Of a DNA stretch of 64,000 nt, positions 18,767-28,596 are shown piece by piece. The notes beneath the pieces were generated by a model. The model worked only from the letters and a program-made list of their open reading frames with translations. It did not search any database and had not been told where the DNA came from. A program made the translations under genes and the position numbers. Source of the stretch: Xanthomonas cassavae CFBP 4642 (lineage in GTDB: Bacteria; Pseudomonadota; Gammaproteobacteria; Xanthomonadales; Xanthomonadaceae); NCBI RefSeq assembly GCF_000454545.1, contig NZ_CM002139.1:107148-171147 (forward strand), given 5' to 3'. How positions within the stretch are numbered: position 1 is the first letter of the stretch; each line of letters begins with the position of its first letter.

Positions 18767-19689
18767 AAAAGCTGATCAAGACCGCGGGGCCGGCGCTGCT
18801 GACCCTGGCAATGGTGGTGATGGCCGCGCTGGTGCTGCAGCACCTGTGGCAATACTACATGGAGGCGCCGTGGACGCGCGATGCGCACGTGGGTGCCGAT
18901 GTGGTGCAGGTGGCGCCGGACGTCTCCGGGCTGGTGGAGTCGGTGGCAGTGGCCGACAACCAGCACGTCCGGCGTGGGCAGCTGCTGTTTGTGGTGGACC
19001 GCGCGCGCTATGCGATTGCGCTGGAACAGGCGCAGGCGGCGCTGGCCGAGCGGCAGGCCACGCTGAGCCAGCTGCGCCGCGAGATTGCGCGTGACCGCAG
19101 TCTGCAGGACCTGGTGGCCGCCGAAGATGCCGAGGTGCACCGCTCGAACGTACACAAGGCGCAGGCCGCCGTGGCCACCGCGCAGTCGGCAGTGGATCTG
19201 GCCCAGCTCAATCTGGACCGCACGCAGGTGCGCAGCCCGGCCGATGGCCATGTCAGCGACCGCACCGTGCGCGTGGGCGATTACGTCAGCGCCGGGCGCC
19301 CGGTGGTGGCGGTGCTGGATACCGGCTCGTTCCGTGTCGATGGCTATTTCGAAGAAACCCGCCTGCGGGGCGTGCATGCCGGCCAGCGCGTGGAGGTGCA
19401 CCTGATGGGCGAGCCGATGACCTTGCACGGGCATGTGCAAAGCATCGCCGCCGGTATCGAGGACCGTTACCGCAGCGGCAATGCAGGCGCCTTGCCCAAC
19501 GTCACGCCCGCGTTCGACTGGGTGCGGCTGGCACAGCGCATCCCGGTGCGCATTGCGCTCGATGAGGTGCCCACGCACGTGCAGCTGATCGCCGGGCGCA
19601 CCGCCACGGTGGCGATCCTGCCCGATGCGGCGTCTACCGCGCCGACAATGGCAGCGCCTGCCTCTGCGCAGGCCAAGGCGGCGCCATGA
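18763..19689 (+). CDS. HlyD/EmrA-type periplasmic adaptor of efflux pump
   Basis: A 308-residue membrane fusion protein. It has an N-terminal anchor (about 8-28), a biotinyl-lipoyl half-motif (VQVAPDVSGLVESVAVADNQHVRRGQLLFVVD, about 50-82), an alpha-hairpin (about 85-145), and a second lipoyl half with the beta-barrel (VRSPADGHVSDRTVRVGDYVSAGRPVVAVLD). The GTG at 18763 forms a GTGA overlap with the preceding gene; a TTG four codons upstream is possible. It links the FUSC pump to the outer membrane factor and resembles AaeA. Confidence 0.9.
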   Translation: MKKLIKTAGPALLTLAMVVMAALVLQHLWQYYMEAPWTRDAHVGADVVQVAPDVSGLVESVAVADNQHVRRGQLLFVVDRARYAIALEQAQAALAERQATLSQLRREIARDRSLQDLVAAEDAEVHRSNVHKAQAAVATAQSAVDLAQLNLDRTQVRSPADGHVSDRTVRVGDYVSAGRPVVAVLDTGSFRVDGYFEETRLRGVHAGQRVEVHLMGEPMTLHGHVQSIAAGIEDRYRSGNAGALPNVTPAFDWVRLAQRIPVRIALDEVPTHVQLIAGRTATVAILPDAASTAPTMAAPASAQAKAAP

Positions 19690-21140
19690 ACGCCCTGCGC
19701 CTGCTCGGTCTGAGCATCGTCATCGCCAGCATGGCCGCCTGCAGCACGGTGGGCCCCGACTATGCACTGCCACCCGATGCCGCCTACAACCGCCCGGCGG
19801 CCAACGCGCCGTTCCTGGACTCCGGCAATGCCCAGGTGCAGCCCGGCGCAGCGCTGCCGGCACGCTGGTGGGCGCTATACCAGGACCCGATGCTGGACGG
19901 CCTGATCGAACAGGCCCTGCGCGACAACGTCGAGCTGAAGGTGGCCGGCGCCAACCTGCGTCGCGCCGCGGCGGTCTACGAACAGGCGCTGGACGCGGGC
20001 GGTTTCGATTACGAGGTGGACGCCGGCGTCAGCCGCGCGCAGGTCTCGGCCGAAGCGTTCCTGCAGGAAGAAGCGCTGCCGGTGTTCAACCTGGCCGACG
20101 GCAAGCTCGGCGTGTCGTATCAGTTCGATCTGTTCGGCAAGCTGCAACGCGGCGCCGAGGCGGCGCATGCCGACACCCAGGTGGCACAGGCCGCCATCGA
20201 TCTGGCGCGGGTGACGGTAGCGGCGCAGGTCGCCGGCAGTTACGTGGAGATCTGCCACGCCAACCACGAGCTGCACGTGGCCGAGCATTCGCTGCAGCTG
20301 CAGCAGCGCAGCCGCGACATGACCCAGCGCCTGATCGCCGCCGGCCGCGGCACACCGCCCGACCTGGCGCGCGCCACCGCGCAGGTGGCGATGCTGGAAG
20401 CGGCGCTGCCGCCGCTGCGCGCGCGCCGCCAGGCCGCCGGTTACCGATTGGCGGCGCTGCTCGGCAAGACGCCCGGCGAGCTGCCGGCCGGCGTGGACCG
20501 CTGCGACCAGCCGCCCGCGCTGCAGCAGCCGATTCCCGTTGGCGACGGACGCGCATTGCTGGCGCGCCGGCCGGATGTGCGCCAGGCCGAACGCCGGCTG
20601 GCCGCAGCCACCGCGCGCATCGGCGTGGCCACCGCCGAGCTGTACCCGGACATCCGCCTGGGCGGTTCGATCGGCGCCACCGGTTTGTTGGCGGACTTCG
20701 GCGAGCCGGCCACGCACGCGTGGTCGTTCGGCCCGCTGATCTCCTGGACGCTGCCCTCGGCCGGTGCGCATGCCCGCGTGCGCGCCACCGAAGCCGGTGC
20801 CGACGCGACGCTGGCGCAGTTCGACCACACCGTGCTGCAGGCCTTGCGCGAGGTGCAGACCGCATTGTCGCGCTACGCGCAGGATCTGGACCGCCTGCAC
20901 CTGCTCGAACAGGCGCAGCAGCAGGCCGATCTGGCGTCGGCGCAGAACCGCCGCCTGTACCAGGGTGGCCGCACGCCGTATCTGTCCAGCCTGGATGCCG
21001 AACGTACCCTGGCCACCGCCGACATGACCCTGGCCAATGCGCAGGCGCAGGTCTCGCAGGATCAGCTGCAGGTGTTCCTGGCCCTGGGGGGCGGCTGGGA
21101 AGCGACCGCCGGCCGCACCGACCCGACTGCCGCGCGATGA
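19686..21140 (+). CDS. NodT-family outer membrane efflux lipoprotein
   Basis: A 484-residue TolC-like outer membrane factor. A lipoprotein signal with lipobox SMAAC places the lipidated Cys at residue 19. Two OEP repeats follow (about 60-250 and 275-465), with LARRPDVRQAERRLAAATARIGVATAELYPD as the family signature. It overlaps the adaptor and the FUSC gene by ATGA on both sides and forms the exit duct of the tripartite pump. Confidence 0.92.
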   Translation: MNALRLLGLSIVIASMAACSTVGPDYALPPDAAYNRPAANAPFLDSGNAQVQPGAALPARWWALYQDPMLDGLIEQALRDNVELKVAGANLRRAAAVYEQALDAGGFDYEVDAGVSRAQVSAEAFLQEEALPVFNLADGKLGVSYQFDLFGKLQRGAEAAHADTQVAQAAIDLARVTVAAQVAGSYVEICHANHELHVAEHSLQLQQRSRDMTQRLIAAGRGTPPDLARATAQVAMLEAALPPLRARRQAAGYRLAALLGKTPGELPAGVDRCDQPPALQQPIPVGDGRALLARRPDVRQAERRLAAATARIGVATAELYPDIRLGGSIGATGLLADFGEPATHAWSFGPLISWTLPSAGAHARVRATEAGADATLAQFDHTVLQALREVQTALSRYAQDLDRLHLLEQAQQQADLASAQNRRLYQGGRTPYLSSLDAERTLATADMTLANAQAQVSQDQLQVFLALGGGWEATAGRTDPTAAR

Positions 21141-23401
21141 ACGCCCTGCTGCGCGATCGCCAGGCCTGGCTGTTTTCGGTCAAGACCTTCGCCGCCTCGA
21201 TCGCGGCGCTGTACGTGGCGCTGGCCGGCAATCTGTCGCGGCCGTATTGGGCCATGGCCACGGTCTACATCGTCTCGCAACCACTGCTCGGCCCGACCCG
21301 CGCCAAGGGTGTATACCGCGTGCTCGGCACCTTGCTGGCCGGCGCCGCCACCTTGGTCATGCTGCCGAACCTGGTGGAAACGCCGCTGCTGCTGAGCGCG
21401 GCGATGGCGCTATGGCTGTCGGTCTGCCTGTTCCTGGCGCTGCTCAACCGCGGCCCGCGCGGCTATGCCTTCCTGCTGGCCGGCTACACCGCCGCCTTCA
21501 TCGGCTTTCCGGCGGTGACCTCGCCCGAAGGCATCTTCGACACCGTGGTGGCCCGCAGCGAAGAGATCATCCTGGGCACGGTGATGGCGGTATTGTTCGC
21601 CTCGCTGGTGTTCCCGGCCTCGGTGCGGCCGATGCTCCATGCACGCATCGGCACCTGGATGCAGGATGCCGCGCAATGGTGCCGGCAGGTGCTGCAGCGC
21701 GGTCCTGCACACGCCCCGCGCAACCGGCTGGCGGCCGACCTGGTGCAGTTCGATGCCTTGATCGCCTTCGTCCGTCACGACGACCCGCGCCATACCGGTG
21801 CGGTGCCGGCAATGGAGCAGCTGCGCGCACGCATGGTGCTGCTGTTGCCGGTGCTGTCGTCGATCACCGACCAGCTGCAGGCCGTGCATGACGTGCACGG
21901 CACCGGTTCGCCTGCGCTGCCGCAGCTGCTGGACGACATCGGCGCCTGGATCGAACAGGGCCAGGACGCCGACAGCGCCGCCGCCCTCGCCGACCTGCAC
22001 GCGCGCATCGCCGCCCTGCGCCCGGCCGTGGACGACGACCTGCAGCGCCTGCTACGCAACAGCCTGTTGCTGCGCCTGCAGGAGCTGCTGGAGCTGTGGC
22101 AACAGTGCCGCGCGCTGGAGCACGGGTTGTTGCACGACGCCACCACCCCGGCGCCCGACGGTGCCGCCTCTGCGACGACCTGGCCGCCGGACGCACGCGT
22201 CAACCCTGCTGCCGCAGCATCCCACGCGGCCAGCCGACAGGCAGACAGCGATGCGGTGCAGCCCCACGCCGCAGCGCCGACAGGTGGGCCGCACGCCGCC
22301 TCATCTGTTGGGCGCAGTGCAGGCAATGCCATGCACGGCTCCGGGCGGCAACGCCTGCCCTGGCGACGCAGCGCTGCCACCGCAGTGACCACGCGTGCGC
22401 CCGGCGCCTCCAACGCCCGCCATCTCGACCTGGGCATGGCCGGGTTCTCCGCACTGAGCGCCGGCAGTGCGCTGATGGCCTACTGCGTGCTGTGGATCGG
22501 TATCGGTTGGGAAGGCGGCGGCAATGGCGCGATGATGGCGGCGGTGACGGCGGCCTTTTTCGCGGCCCAGGACGACCCGGCGCCCAGCATGCTGTCGTTC
22601 CTCACCTGGGCCGGGGTCGCCAGCGTGGTCGCCGGCATCTACCTGTTCGGCATCTTCCCGGCCATCCACGATTTCCAGATGCTGGTGCTGGTCCTGGCGG
22701 CGGTGTTCCTGCCCCTGGGCGCGCTGCTGCATCGTCCCAGGACCATGCTGATCGCGCTGCCGCTGGTGGTGAACCTCACCGCGTTGCTGAGCCTGCAGAA
22801 CACCTACAACGCCAACATCCAGAGTTTCGTCAATGCAGCGGTGGCGATGGTCCTGGGCATTGGATTTGCCGTGGTGCTGACGCGACTGTTCCGCTCGGTG
22901 AGTGCCGAATGGAGCGCGCGCCGGCTGGTGCGCCAGGGCTGGCGCACGCTGGCCGACGCCGCCGACGGCCGCGGCACGCAGGACCGGCAGCTCTTTGCCG
23001 CGCGCATGCTGGATCTGCTCGGCTTGCTCGCACCGCGGCTGGCACTGGCGCCGGAAGGCAGCGAGCTGGCCTCGGTGGACATGCTCAACGACGTGCGTGT
23101 GGGCTTGAACATCCTGCAGCTGCGCAACGCACGTCATGACCTGCCACACGCCAGGGTGGAAGCGGTGGACGCGATCCTGGCCGCGGTCGCCGCGCATTAC
23201 CGGCAGCAAGTTGCCGACAAGCGGGTGTTGCCGGCCCCGGCGGTATTGCGCGATCGCCTGGATGCTTCGTTGTCGCGCGTCGGCCAGAGTGCGGCTGGGC
23301 CACAGCGCGATGCGCTACTCGGGCTGATCGGCCTGCGCCACAGCCTGTTCGCACGCGCAGCGACGCAACCCCACACGTCCGCTCATCCCAAGCCGGCGTA
23401 G
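21137..23401 (+). CDS. FUSC/AaeB-like aromatic acid efflux pump
   Basis: A 754-residue inner membrane protein. There are two hydrophobic blocks of about six helices (about 15-160 and 435-590), each followed by a large soluble alpha-helical segment, the fusaric acid resistance (FUSC) architecture. The region around 335-430 is a hydrophilic linker richer in Ala/Thr/Ser than usual. The ATG at 21137 overlaps the previous stop. With the DUF1656 protein, adaptor and outer membrane factor it forms a complete pump, probably for hydroxybenzoate-type or fusaric-acid-like plant compounds; substrate is inferred from the family. Confidence 0.9.
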   Translation: MNALLRDRQAWLFSVKTFAASIAALYVALAGNLSRPYWAMATVYIVSQPLLGPTRAKGVYRVLGTLLAGAATLVMLPNLVETPLLLSAAMALWLSVCLFLALLNRGPRGYAFLLAGYTAAFIGFPAVTSPEGIFDTVVARSEEIILGTVMAVLFASLVFPASVRPMLHARIGTWMQDAAQWCRQVLQRGPAHAPRNRLAADLVQFDALIAFVRHDDPRHTGAVPAMEQLRARMVLLLPVLSSITDQLQAVHDVHGTGSPALPQLLDDIGAWIEQGQDADSAAALADLHARIAALRPAVDDDLQRLLRNSLLLRLQELLELWQQCRALEHGLLHDATTPAPDGAASATTWPPDARVNPAAAASHAASRQADSDAVQPHAAAPTGGPHAASSVGRSAGNAMHGSGRQRLPWRRSAATAVTTRAPGASNARHLDLGMAGFSALSAGSALMAYCVLWIGIGWEGGGNGAMMAAVTAAFFAAQDDPAPSMLSFLTWAGVASVVAGIYLFGIFPAIHDFQMLVLVLAAVFLPLGALLHRPRTMLIALPLVVNLTALLSLQNTYNANIQSFVNAAVAMVLGIGFAVVLTRLFRSVSAEWSARRLVRQGWRTLADAADGRGTQDRQLFAARMLDLLGLLAPRLALAPEGSELASVDMLNDVRVGLNILQLRNARHDLPHARVEAVDAILAAVAAHYRQQVADKRVLPAPAVLRDRLDASLSRVGQSAAGPQRDALLGLIGLRHSLFARAATQPHTSAHPKPA

Positions 23402-23660
23402 TGCGCCAGGACGGGACGCGGCCGTGTCCCCCTGGCCGGCCTCAGTGCCCAGAGATCCAACAGCCAGCGTATGCGGCCCGGCCTTATCGCTACAGTTCTC
23501 TGCAGGAAAGTGCGTAGCTCAGGTGTCGTTTTGGAGGTACTTGCTGATTTCCCGCCCGTTGTCTGCGCTACGAATGTCCATTCATGTGCCTTGTGGGCGT
23601 TCGTACACCCGCGTATCGCAAACCCGGCCCGCAGCGCTGCCGTGACCGCCACGGCGCCGG

Positions 23661-24776
23661 TTACGCCGGCACTTCTGCCAGCTGCGTCTGCATCTGCCAC
23701 ACAGCAAATTCCTGTTCGAACTCGGCCAGGGTCAGCAGCCCCATGCAGGCGTGCGCGCCGCTCGGCATCCGCTGCCCTGCCGCAAGTTTGCGCACCAGCA
23801 GGATCGCGGCGAAACAGGGGATCTCCGGTCCGTGCAGCATCGCCGCGGTGAGATCCCAGCGCACGGTGAGCGGCTGGCCATCGCGCTCGCCGGCCAGTTC
23901 CACGCGCATGCCGCCCAGGTCGGTGCCGAAGCGGTCGAACCAGCGCCCGGCGCGCGCAAGGACCGTGGCCAGGCGCGCCATCGGCAGCGGTACTTCGTGC
24001 TGGCGCAACCAGGCGATGGCCGCCAGGCAACGCTGCAGGAAGGGCACTTCCAGCGCGGCGCGAAACTGCACGGTCCGCACGCCGGGATAACGCTGCGGCA
24101 GCAGGTCGTGGTCGGGCACATCGCAGGGCGATGCCAGCCGCGGTGCCAACTGTGCGAACTGCACGCGCTGCGGCGCTGCCCAGCCCACCACGGCCTGCCA
24201 ACGGCCCTGGCTCCACCACGTAAACGGCGTGCCGCAATACGACAGCACCGCACGCACGGTGGCCAGCCCCAGCGGCGTGCCCTGCGCAGGCGCGATCACC
24301 ATGCGGATCTCGTGCAAGGCGGAAAAGCGCGGCAGCAACGCATCGATCACCGCGCTGGAGAGCGCCGGCAAGGTGCTGGCGCCGCTGACGGCGACGCGCT
24401 GCGCCTGACGTGCAGGCGCGTCCAGGGCGGCTGCAAAGTCGCGCACGAAGGCGCGGCCATCGGCCAGATCGATGTAATGCATGCCGGCCTGCAGGCAGCT
24501 GCAGGCCACCGCATAGGCTTGCCCCTGAAATGGCCCGGCCGTGTGTACCACCGCATCGGCGCCGGTGGCCGCCAGCCGCGTCGTGAAATCGGCGGCATCG
24601 ATATCCAGCCGGCACGTCGAAAGACGGCCCGGTGCGGCGTCCGGCCAGTGCACGGCGACCTCACCGGGATGCCGGCCAGCCGCAATCACGTGTATCTGCG
24701 GCATGGCCGCCAGCGCCCGCACAATGCGCGCACCGAAATGCCCGAAGCCCCCCAATACCACCACCCGGTACGTCAT
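23661..24776 (-). CDS. saccharopine dehydrogenase-like NAD(P)-binding oxidoreductase
   Basis: A 371-residue protein with an N-terminal Rossmann fold (VVVLGGFGHFGARIVRALA, about 5-23). A saccharopine-dehydrogenase-type core follows, with VVHTAGPFQGQAYAVACSCLQAGMHYIDLADG around 85-120 and VSGASTLPALSSAVID around 145. The start at 24776 lies directly before the Rossmann strand; the frame is open 14 codons further. Members act on diverse substrates, so the reaction is unknown. Monocistronic by layout, convergent with the FUSC operon. Confidence 0.82.
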   Translation of the reverse strand: MTYRVVVLGGFGHFGARIVRALAAMPQIHVIAAGRHPGEVAVHWPDAAPGRLSTCRLDIDAADFTTRLAATGADAVVHTAGPFQGQAYAVACSCLQAGMHYIDLADGRAFVRDFAAALDAPARQAQRVAVSGASTLPALSSAVIDALLPRFSALHEIRMVIAPAQGTPLGLATVRAVLSYCGTPFTWWSQGRWQAVVGWAAPQRVQFAQLAPRLASPCDVPDHDLLPQRYPGVRTVQFRAALEVPFLQRCLAAIAWLRQHEVPLPMARLATVLARAGRWFDRFGTDLGGMRVELAGERDGQPLTVRWDLTAAMLHGPEIPCFAAILLVRKLAAGQRMPSGAHACMGLLTLAEFEQEFAVWQMQTQLAEVPA

Positions 24777-24852
24777 CGCCTGCTCGCCGTCTGCCTGCCG
24801 CACAGTATCGGCGAGCACGGCGGCATTGGCGCCATGCAGCGCTGAGCTGGGC

Positions 24853-25770
24853 TCAGTGCAACGCGCCGGCGACCTGCGTGGCCAGCCCGCTTTTCAGCGC
24901 ATCGCGCAGCACCTGCAGCGCCTGGCGTGTGGCGCGCGCCTGCGCGGCGGTTTGCTTGCGGGTCAAGGTGGCCTGCCGGTTGGCCAATGCGCGCTGCTGG
25001 CCGGCCAGTGCCTGCAGCGCCGCCGGCGCCATGCCCGATGAACCGTCCGCGGAGCCGGGTGCAGCCGGTGTGCCGGTGGATGCCTGCAGCACGCGCGGTC
25101 GTGCTTGCGCAGACAGCTGCGCGGCCAGGGCGGCGTGCTGCTCGCTCAGGACCTGCTGGCGCGCGGCCAATGCGGTTTGCGCCCGGCCCAGCTGCCGCAG
25201 TGGCGCATGCGCCACCGCCATGCGATGCAGCAGCGTGGGGTCGCGTACCACGTAGTCCACCCCATCGGCACGGAACCACAGCAGCTGCTCGCCCTTGCGT
25301 ACATGGCGACGCGCGGTCTGCAGGTCGCTGAGCGAACCGTGCATTGCCTGGCGGTCGCCCTGGACCAGTACATAGGCATCGCCCTCGGTTGCAGGTGCGG
25401 CAGTGTCGGGCGCAGCCGCCTTACCGCAGTGCCGGCCCGCCCCGGCCAAGGCCACGGAGCGTGTGCGCGTCGGTGCGGCCGGAGCCATCGGCGGCAAAGG
25501 TGCGATGGGTCTGACGGGCGCGATGGGTGCGACCGGTGCACCAGGCAGACCAGGTGCGCGGGGCGCCACAGACGCTGCCGGTGCGATCGGTGCGATTGGC
25601 GAGGCAACTGCCGCCGGCTGCGCCGGGACCACTGGCGACACGGCGGCAACCATCGGTACCAACTGCGCCGACGCGCAGGCACTGACGATCGACGATGGGG
25701 CGGCGACAGCAGCAAGCGTCAGCAACAGCGCCTGACGCAGGCACGACGAAGGACACGTGGTCTGGATCAT
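24853..25770 (-). CDS. secreted Ala/Pro-rich coiled-coil protein, function unknown
   Basis: A 305-residue protein with a signal-peptide-like start (CLRQALLLTLAAVAAPSSIVSACA, about 9-32). Residues about 40-110 are low-complexity Pro/Ala/Val repeats of the APIAPIAP kind. A short folded segment (YVLVQGDRQAMHGSLSDLQTARRH..LLWFRADGVDYVVRDP, about 130-180) follows, then a Gln/Ala-rich helix likely to be coiled-coil. GGAG lies 8 bases before the ATG. It sits next to and in the same direction as the BlaI/M56 pair, whose protease also has a C-terminal Gln/Ala/Glu-rich coiled coil, so the two may work together. Unrecognised family. Confidence 0.7.
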   Translation of the reverse strand: MIQTTCPSSCLRQALLLTLAAVAAPSSIVSACASAQLVPMVAAVSPVVPAQPAAVASPIAPIAPAASVAPRAPGLPGAPVAPIAPVRPIAPLPPMAPAAPTRTRSVALAGAGRHCGKAAAPDTAAPATEGDAYVLVQGDRQAMHGSLSDLQTARRHVRKGEQLLWFRADGVDYVVRDPTLLHRMAVAHAPLRQLGRAQTALAARQQVLSEQHAALAAQLSAQARPRVLQASTGTPAAPGSADGSSGMAPAALQALAGQQRALANRQATLTRKQTAAQARATRQALQVLRDALKSGLATQVAGALH

Positions 25771-26313
25771 GGGAGATCTCCACAAAGGGCACAGGGCAAG
25801 GGATACCGCCTGTGCAGGACACACAGGCCGGGGACAGCGATGACGCGGCCACGGCATTGCCGACGCTGCAGGCGTCGTCACGCAGGAGTACAGGGCTGTG
25901 GCGGGCCCGTGGTGATGCAGGTGCTGCCTGTCCCTGACACAACCAGCGCAGTGCGCCGGCAGGTGTGTGGGTCAGGACGTGCCTACTGCGGTCGTGTGTC
26001 TACCGACCGTACGCGGCCGAAAGTGGAGTGAGGCCGCATCCCGCACAGTGCCGCTGTGCGTGCGCCAGAGACCACGGCTGGCCTGACGTGTGGTCGGCAG
26101 CCCGCCCGCGCAGGTTGGCTCTCGATGTTCGGTCGTTGCATCTGTTCGGTACCTGCGGCGATCTGCACAACGGTGCGGCCGGCCGTCAACCGGTGCGGAG
26201 GATGCGCTCAGCCGAGGCCACGCCCAGGACCGGAGCGTGCACGTGGCCCATGCCGGCTCCAGGCACCGGCCGCTGCCGCCTGACACTGAGCGCAGTCGCG
26301 TCGTTGATGGCTC
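25771..26313. other. intergenic region between M56 gene and secreted protein gene
   Basis: About 540 bases without a supportable gene. Several chance frames on both strands give Arg/Pro/Cys-rich peptides. No repeat or clear promoter is recognised. Confidence 0.45.
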
Positions 26314-27969
26314 CTAGTTGTTCTGCGCCTGTTCTGCCTCTGCCTGCGCTTGTTCGGCTTGCGCCTGCGCACGCTCCGCCTCCCGTTGCGCTTGCGCCGC
26401 TTCCTGTTGCCCGCGCGCAGCCTCGACGCTGGCCTGACGTGCGGCCTGTCTGCCCATCTCGGCCTGGTGCCGGGCCTGCTCGGCTGCATGGCGTACCGCT
26501 GCGGCATAGGCGTATTGGGCGTTGCGCTGCTGCTGCGCGTCCTGCCTGGCCTGCGCCAGCGCAGGGCCGAGCGCAGCCAGTTGTTCGCGGGCTTCCTGCA
26601 ATGCGTCCTGCGCCTCCTGCATGTGTTCCTGCTGCAGTTCGACATCGCGGTTGCCGGTGGCCAATACTTCCTGCAGCGCGGCACGCGCCTGCGGTATGGC
26701 CGAGGCCAATGCCTCCTGGGTGACCCGCTCCACATAGGCATCCCAGTCCGCGGACGACACGCCCGCCGCGCTGTCGGAGGGCAACGCCATGTCGAGCACC
26801 TTGGCAATGACGCCCTGCGTGCCAGGTGCCGCTGCGGCCGCAGGCATGGCCGGCTGCGCCGGTGCCGGCAACGCGCGCATCGGTTCGGCCGCCGCCGCGC
26901 CGTGTGCCGGGCGCGCCGCGATGGCCGGCGCGCTCACCACGATCGGCTGCAGGCCGGGCGAAGCCACCGGCACCGGCATGGCGACCAGACGCAGCGGCAG
27001 CACACCGCACACAGCGACCAGTGCCAGGATCATCGCAGCGGCCAGCCGCGGACACGTGCGGGTGTCCTGCAACATCGACAAGCGGCGCTTCAGGCTGAGG
27101 AACGAGGGTGACGCGCTTGCCACGCCACCGTGCGGACGCGGCGCCACGCCCAGTTGCAGCAGCAGCCGCCCGTAGTGGTGACGGCAATGGCGGTGCCCGG
27201 CGACCACTGCCGCGTCGCAGGCCGCCTCGCGGGCAATCGCGTACTCGCGCGCGGCCAGATGCACCAGCGGATGGAAGAAGAACAGGTGCTGGGCCAGCGC
27301 CGGCAGCAGTCCCCACCACAGGTCGCCGCGGCGCAGGTGGATCAGCTCGTGGGTCAGCGCCATGTCCAGGTCGTCGTCGGCCATCTGCGGCAGGCGCGCG
27401 GCGGGCAACAGCAGCACCGGCCGCCACGGGCCGATCAATTGTGGCGAATCGATCCGCGCAGACAGCCGCAACGCAGGCGGGCGCGACAGGCCATGCGCTT
27501 CGGCCGCCATCTGCAGGGCCTGGACCAGCGCGCGGTCGGTGCAGGGTGCCGCCGCGCGCACCAACGCACGGCTACGCAGGTAGGCGCGCACTGTGCCGGC
27601 GGCCAGCACCAGCACCCCGGCGGCCCAGAGCGCCAACACCGCCAGCATCCACGACGGCCCGGACGCCGCGCCAATGGCGGAGGCACCGGCCTGCACGGCG
27701 GTGGCTGTCGTCGCCATCGGCGCCAGGCTGGCGGCCGAATCCAGCGCCGCGGCAGGCGCTTGCGCCGGCAGCACCTGCAAGCGCACCGGAGTGATCCACA
27801 GCAGGCCAACCACCGCCTGCACCCCCACCAGCCACCACAGCCAGGTCTGGGTGGCGGCCGGCAGACGCCGCAGACCGCGGCACAGCCCCCACACCACCAA
27901 CACCAGCGCGGCGGTCTGCACACTGGTGGCACCGAGTTTCCACAGCATCGATTCGATCAGCAGCGACAT
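26314..27969 (-). CDS. M56-family (BlaR1-like) membrane metalloprotease
   Basis: A 551-residue protein. The N-terminal membrane domain has several helices (about 5-130), with a zinc protease motif HELIH around residue 215 and downstream EAACD, the M56 signature. A further helix near 300 anchors a long periplasmic segment that ends in an Ala/Gln/Glu-rich heptad region (about 450-551, coiled coil). There is no penicillin-binding sensor domain, so the signal is not a beta-lactam as in classical BlaR1. It follows the BlaI-type repressor by 3 bases and would inactivate it on sensing. Confidence 0.9.
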   Translation of the reverse strand: MSLLIESMLWKLGATSVQTAALVLVVWGLCRGLRRLPAATQTWLWWLVGVQAVVGLLWITPVRLQVLPAQAPAAALDSAASLAPMATTATAVQAGASAIGAASGPSWMLAVLALWAAGVLVLAAGTVRAYLRSRALVRAAAPCTDRALVQALQMAAEAHGLSRPPALRLSARIDSPQLIGPWRPVLLLPAARLPQMADDDLDMALTHELIHLRRGDLWWGLLPALAQHLFFFHPLVHLAAREYAIAREAACDAAVVAGHRHCRHHYGRLLLQLGVAPRPHGGVASASPSFLSLKRRLSMLQDTRTCPRLAAAMILALVAVCGVLPLRLVAMPVPVASPGLQPIVVSAPAIAARPAHGAAAAEPMRALPAPAQPAMPAAAAAPGTQGVIAKVLDMALPSDSAAGVSSADWDAYVERVTQEALASAIPQARAALQEVLATGNRDVELQQEHMQEAQDALQEAREQLAALGPALAQARQDAQQQRNAQYAYAAAVRHAAEQARHQAEMGRQAARQASVEAARGQQEAAQAQREAERAQAQAEQAQAEAEQAQNN

Positions 27970-27972
27970 GGC

Positions 27973-28359
27973 TCAATCCTCCTTGCGCTGCGACTGCAGC
28001 TTGGCGACCAACGCTTCCAGTTCGGCCAGCTCGGTATCGCTGACCTCGGCACGCTGCGACATCCACGCCACGAAGGGCGACACCGAACCCTGCAGCGTCT
28101 TTTCCACGAACTGCCCCACCGCCGAGCGCACCACATCGTCCTGCCCGGCGGTGGCGCTGTAGCGATACACCCCCTCGACCTGCTTGCGTCGCAAGAACCC
28201 CTTGGTGCGCAGCCGCTCCATCATGGTCAGCACGGTCGAGCGCGCCAGCCCACGCGGTTCGCCAAACGCGGCCGCCACTTCGCCCACGCTGGCGTGCCGC
28301 TGTTCTTCGACGTATTGCAACAGGGCCAGCTCCTGGTCCCCGATGGTCTTGCCGCGCAT
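27973..28359 (-). CDS. BlaI/MecI/CopY-family repressor
   Basis: A 128-residue winged-helix repressor. The DNA-binding half is about 5-75 (LALLQYVEEQRHASVGEVAAAF..ARSTVLTMMERLRTKGFLRRKQVEGVYRYSA) and the C-terminal dimerisation helices are cleavable in the family. It is cotranscribed with the M56 protease. Two matching TACAG(t/c)TGTC boxes lie just upstream of its start, consistent with autorepression. Confidence 0.93.
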   Translation of the reverse strand: MRGKTIGDQELALLQYVEEQRHASVGEVAAAFGEPRGLARSTVLTMMERLRTKGFLRRKQVEGVYRYSATAGQDDVVRSAVGQFVEKTLQGSVSPFVAWMSQRAEVSDTELAELEALVAKLQSQRKED

Positions 28360-28370
28360 GGCGGTCTCCT

Positions 28371-28413
28371 GACTACAGTTGTCGCTACCCTAGGCCTGAC
28401 TACAGCTGTCGTC
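28371..28413. promoter_or_regulatory. tandem BlaI-type operator boxes
   Basis: GACTACAGTTGTCG (28371-28384) and GACTACAGCTGTCG (28398-28411) are near-identical, 27 bp apart, and each has the TACA..TGT dyad typical of BlaI/MecI operators. They begin 12 bases upstream of the repressor start and should control the repressor-protease pair. Confidence 0.7.
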
Positions 28414-28596
28414 AATAGGTCGGATGGCAGGGTGCTGCACGGCCTGTCGCCGTACAGCCGCCGGGTCTTGCATCCGACCGTTACCACTGCAGGCAGACCG
28501 GGCCGCATGCCACCACCCGTGACGCCACACAGCCACGCCTGGCCCGCATGCCCGATACCATCTGCACACGGCCATGTGGCACCACTTTCGGTTTTG

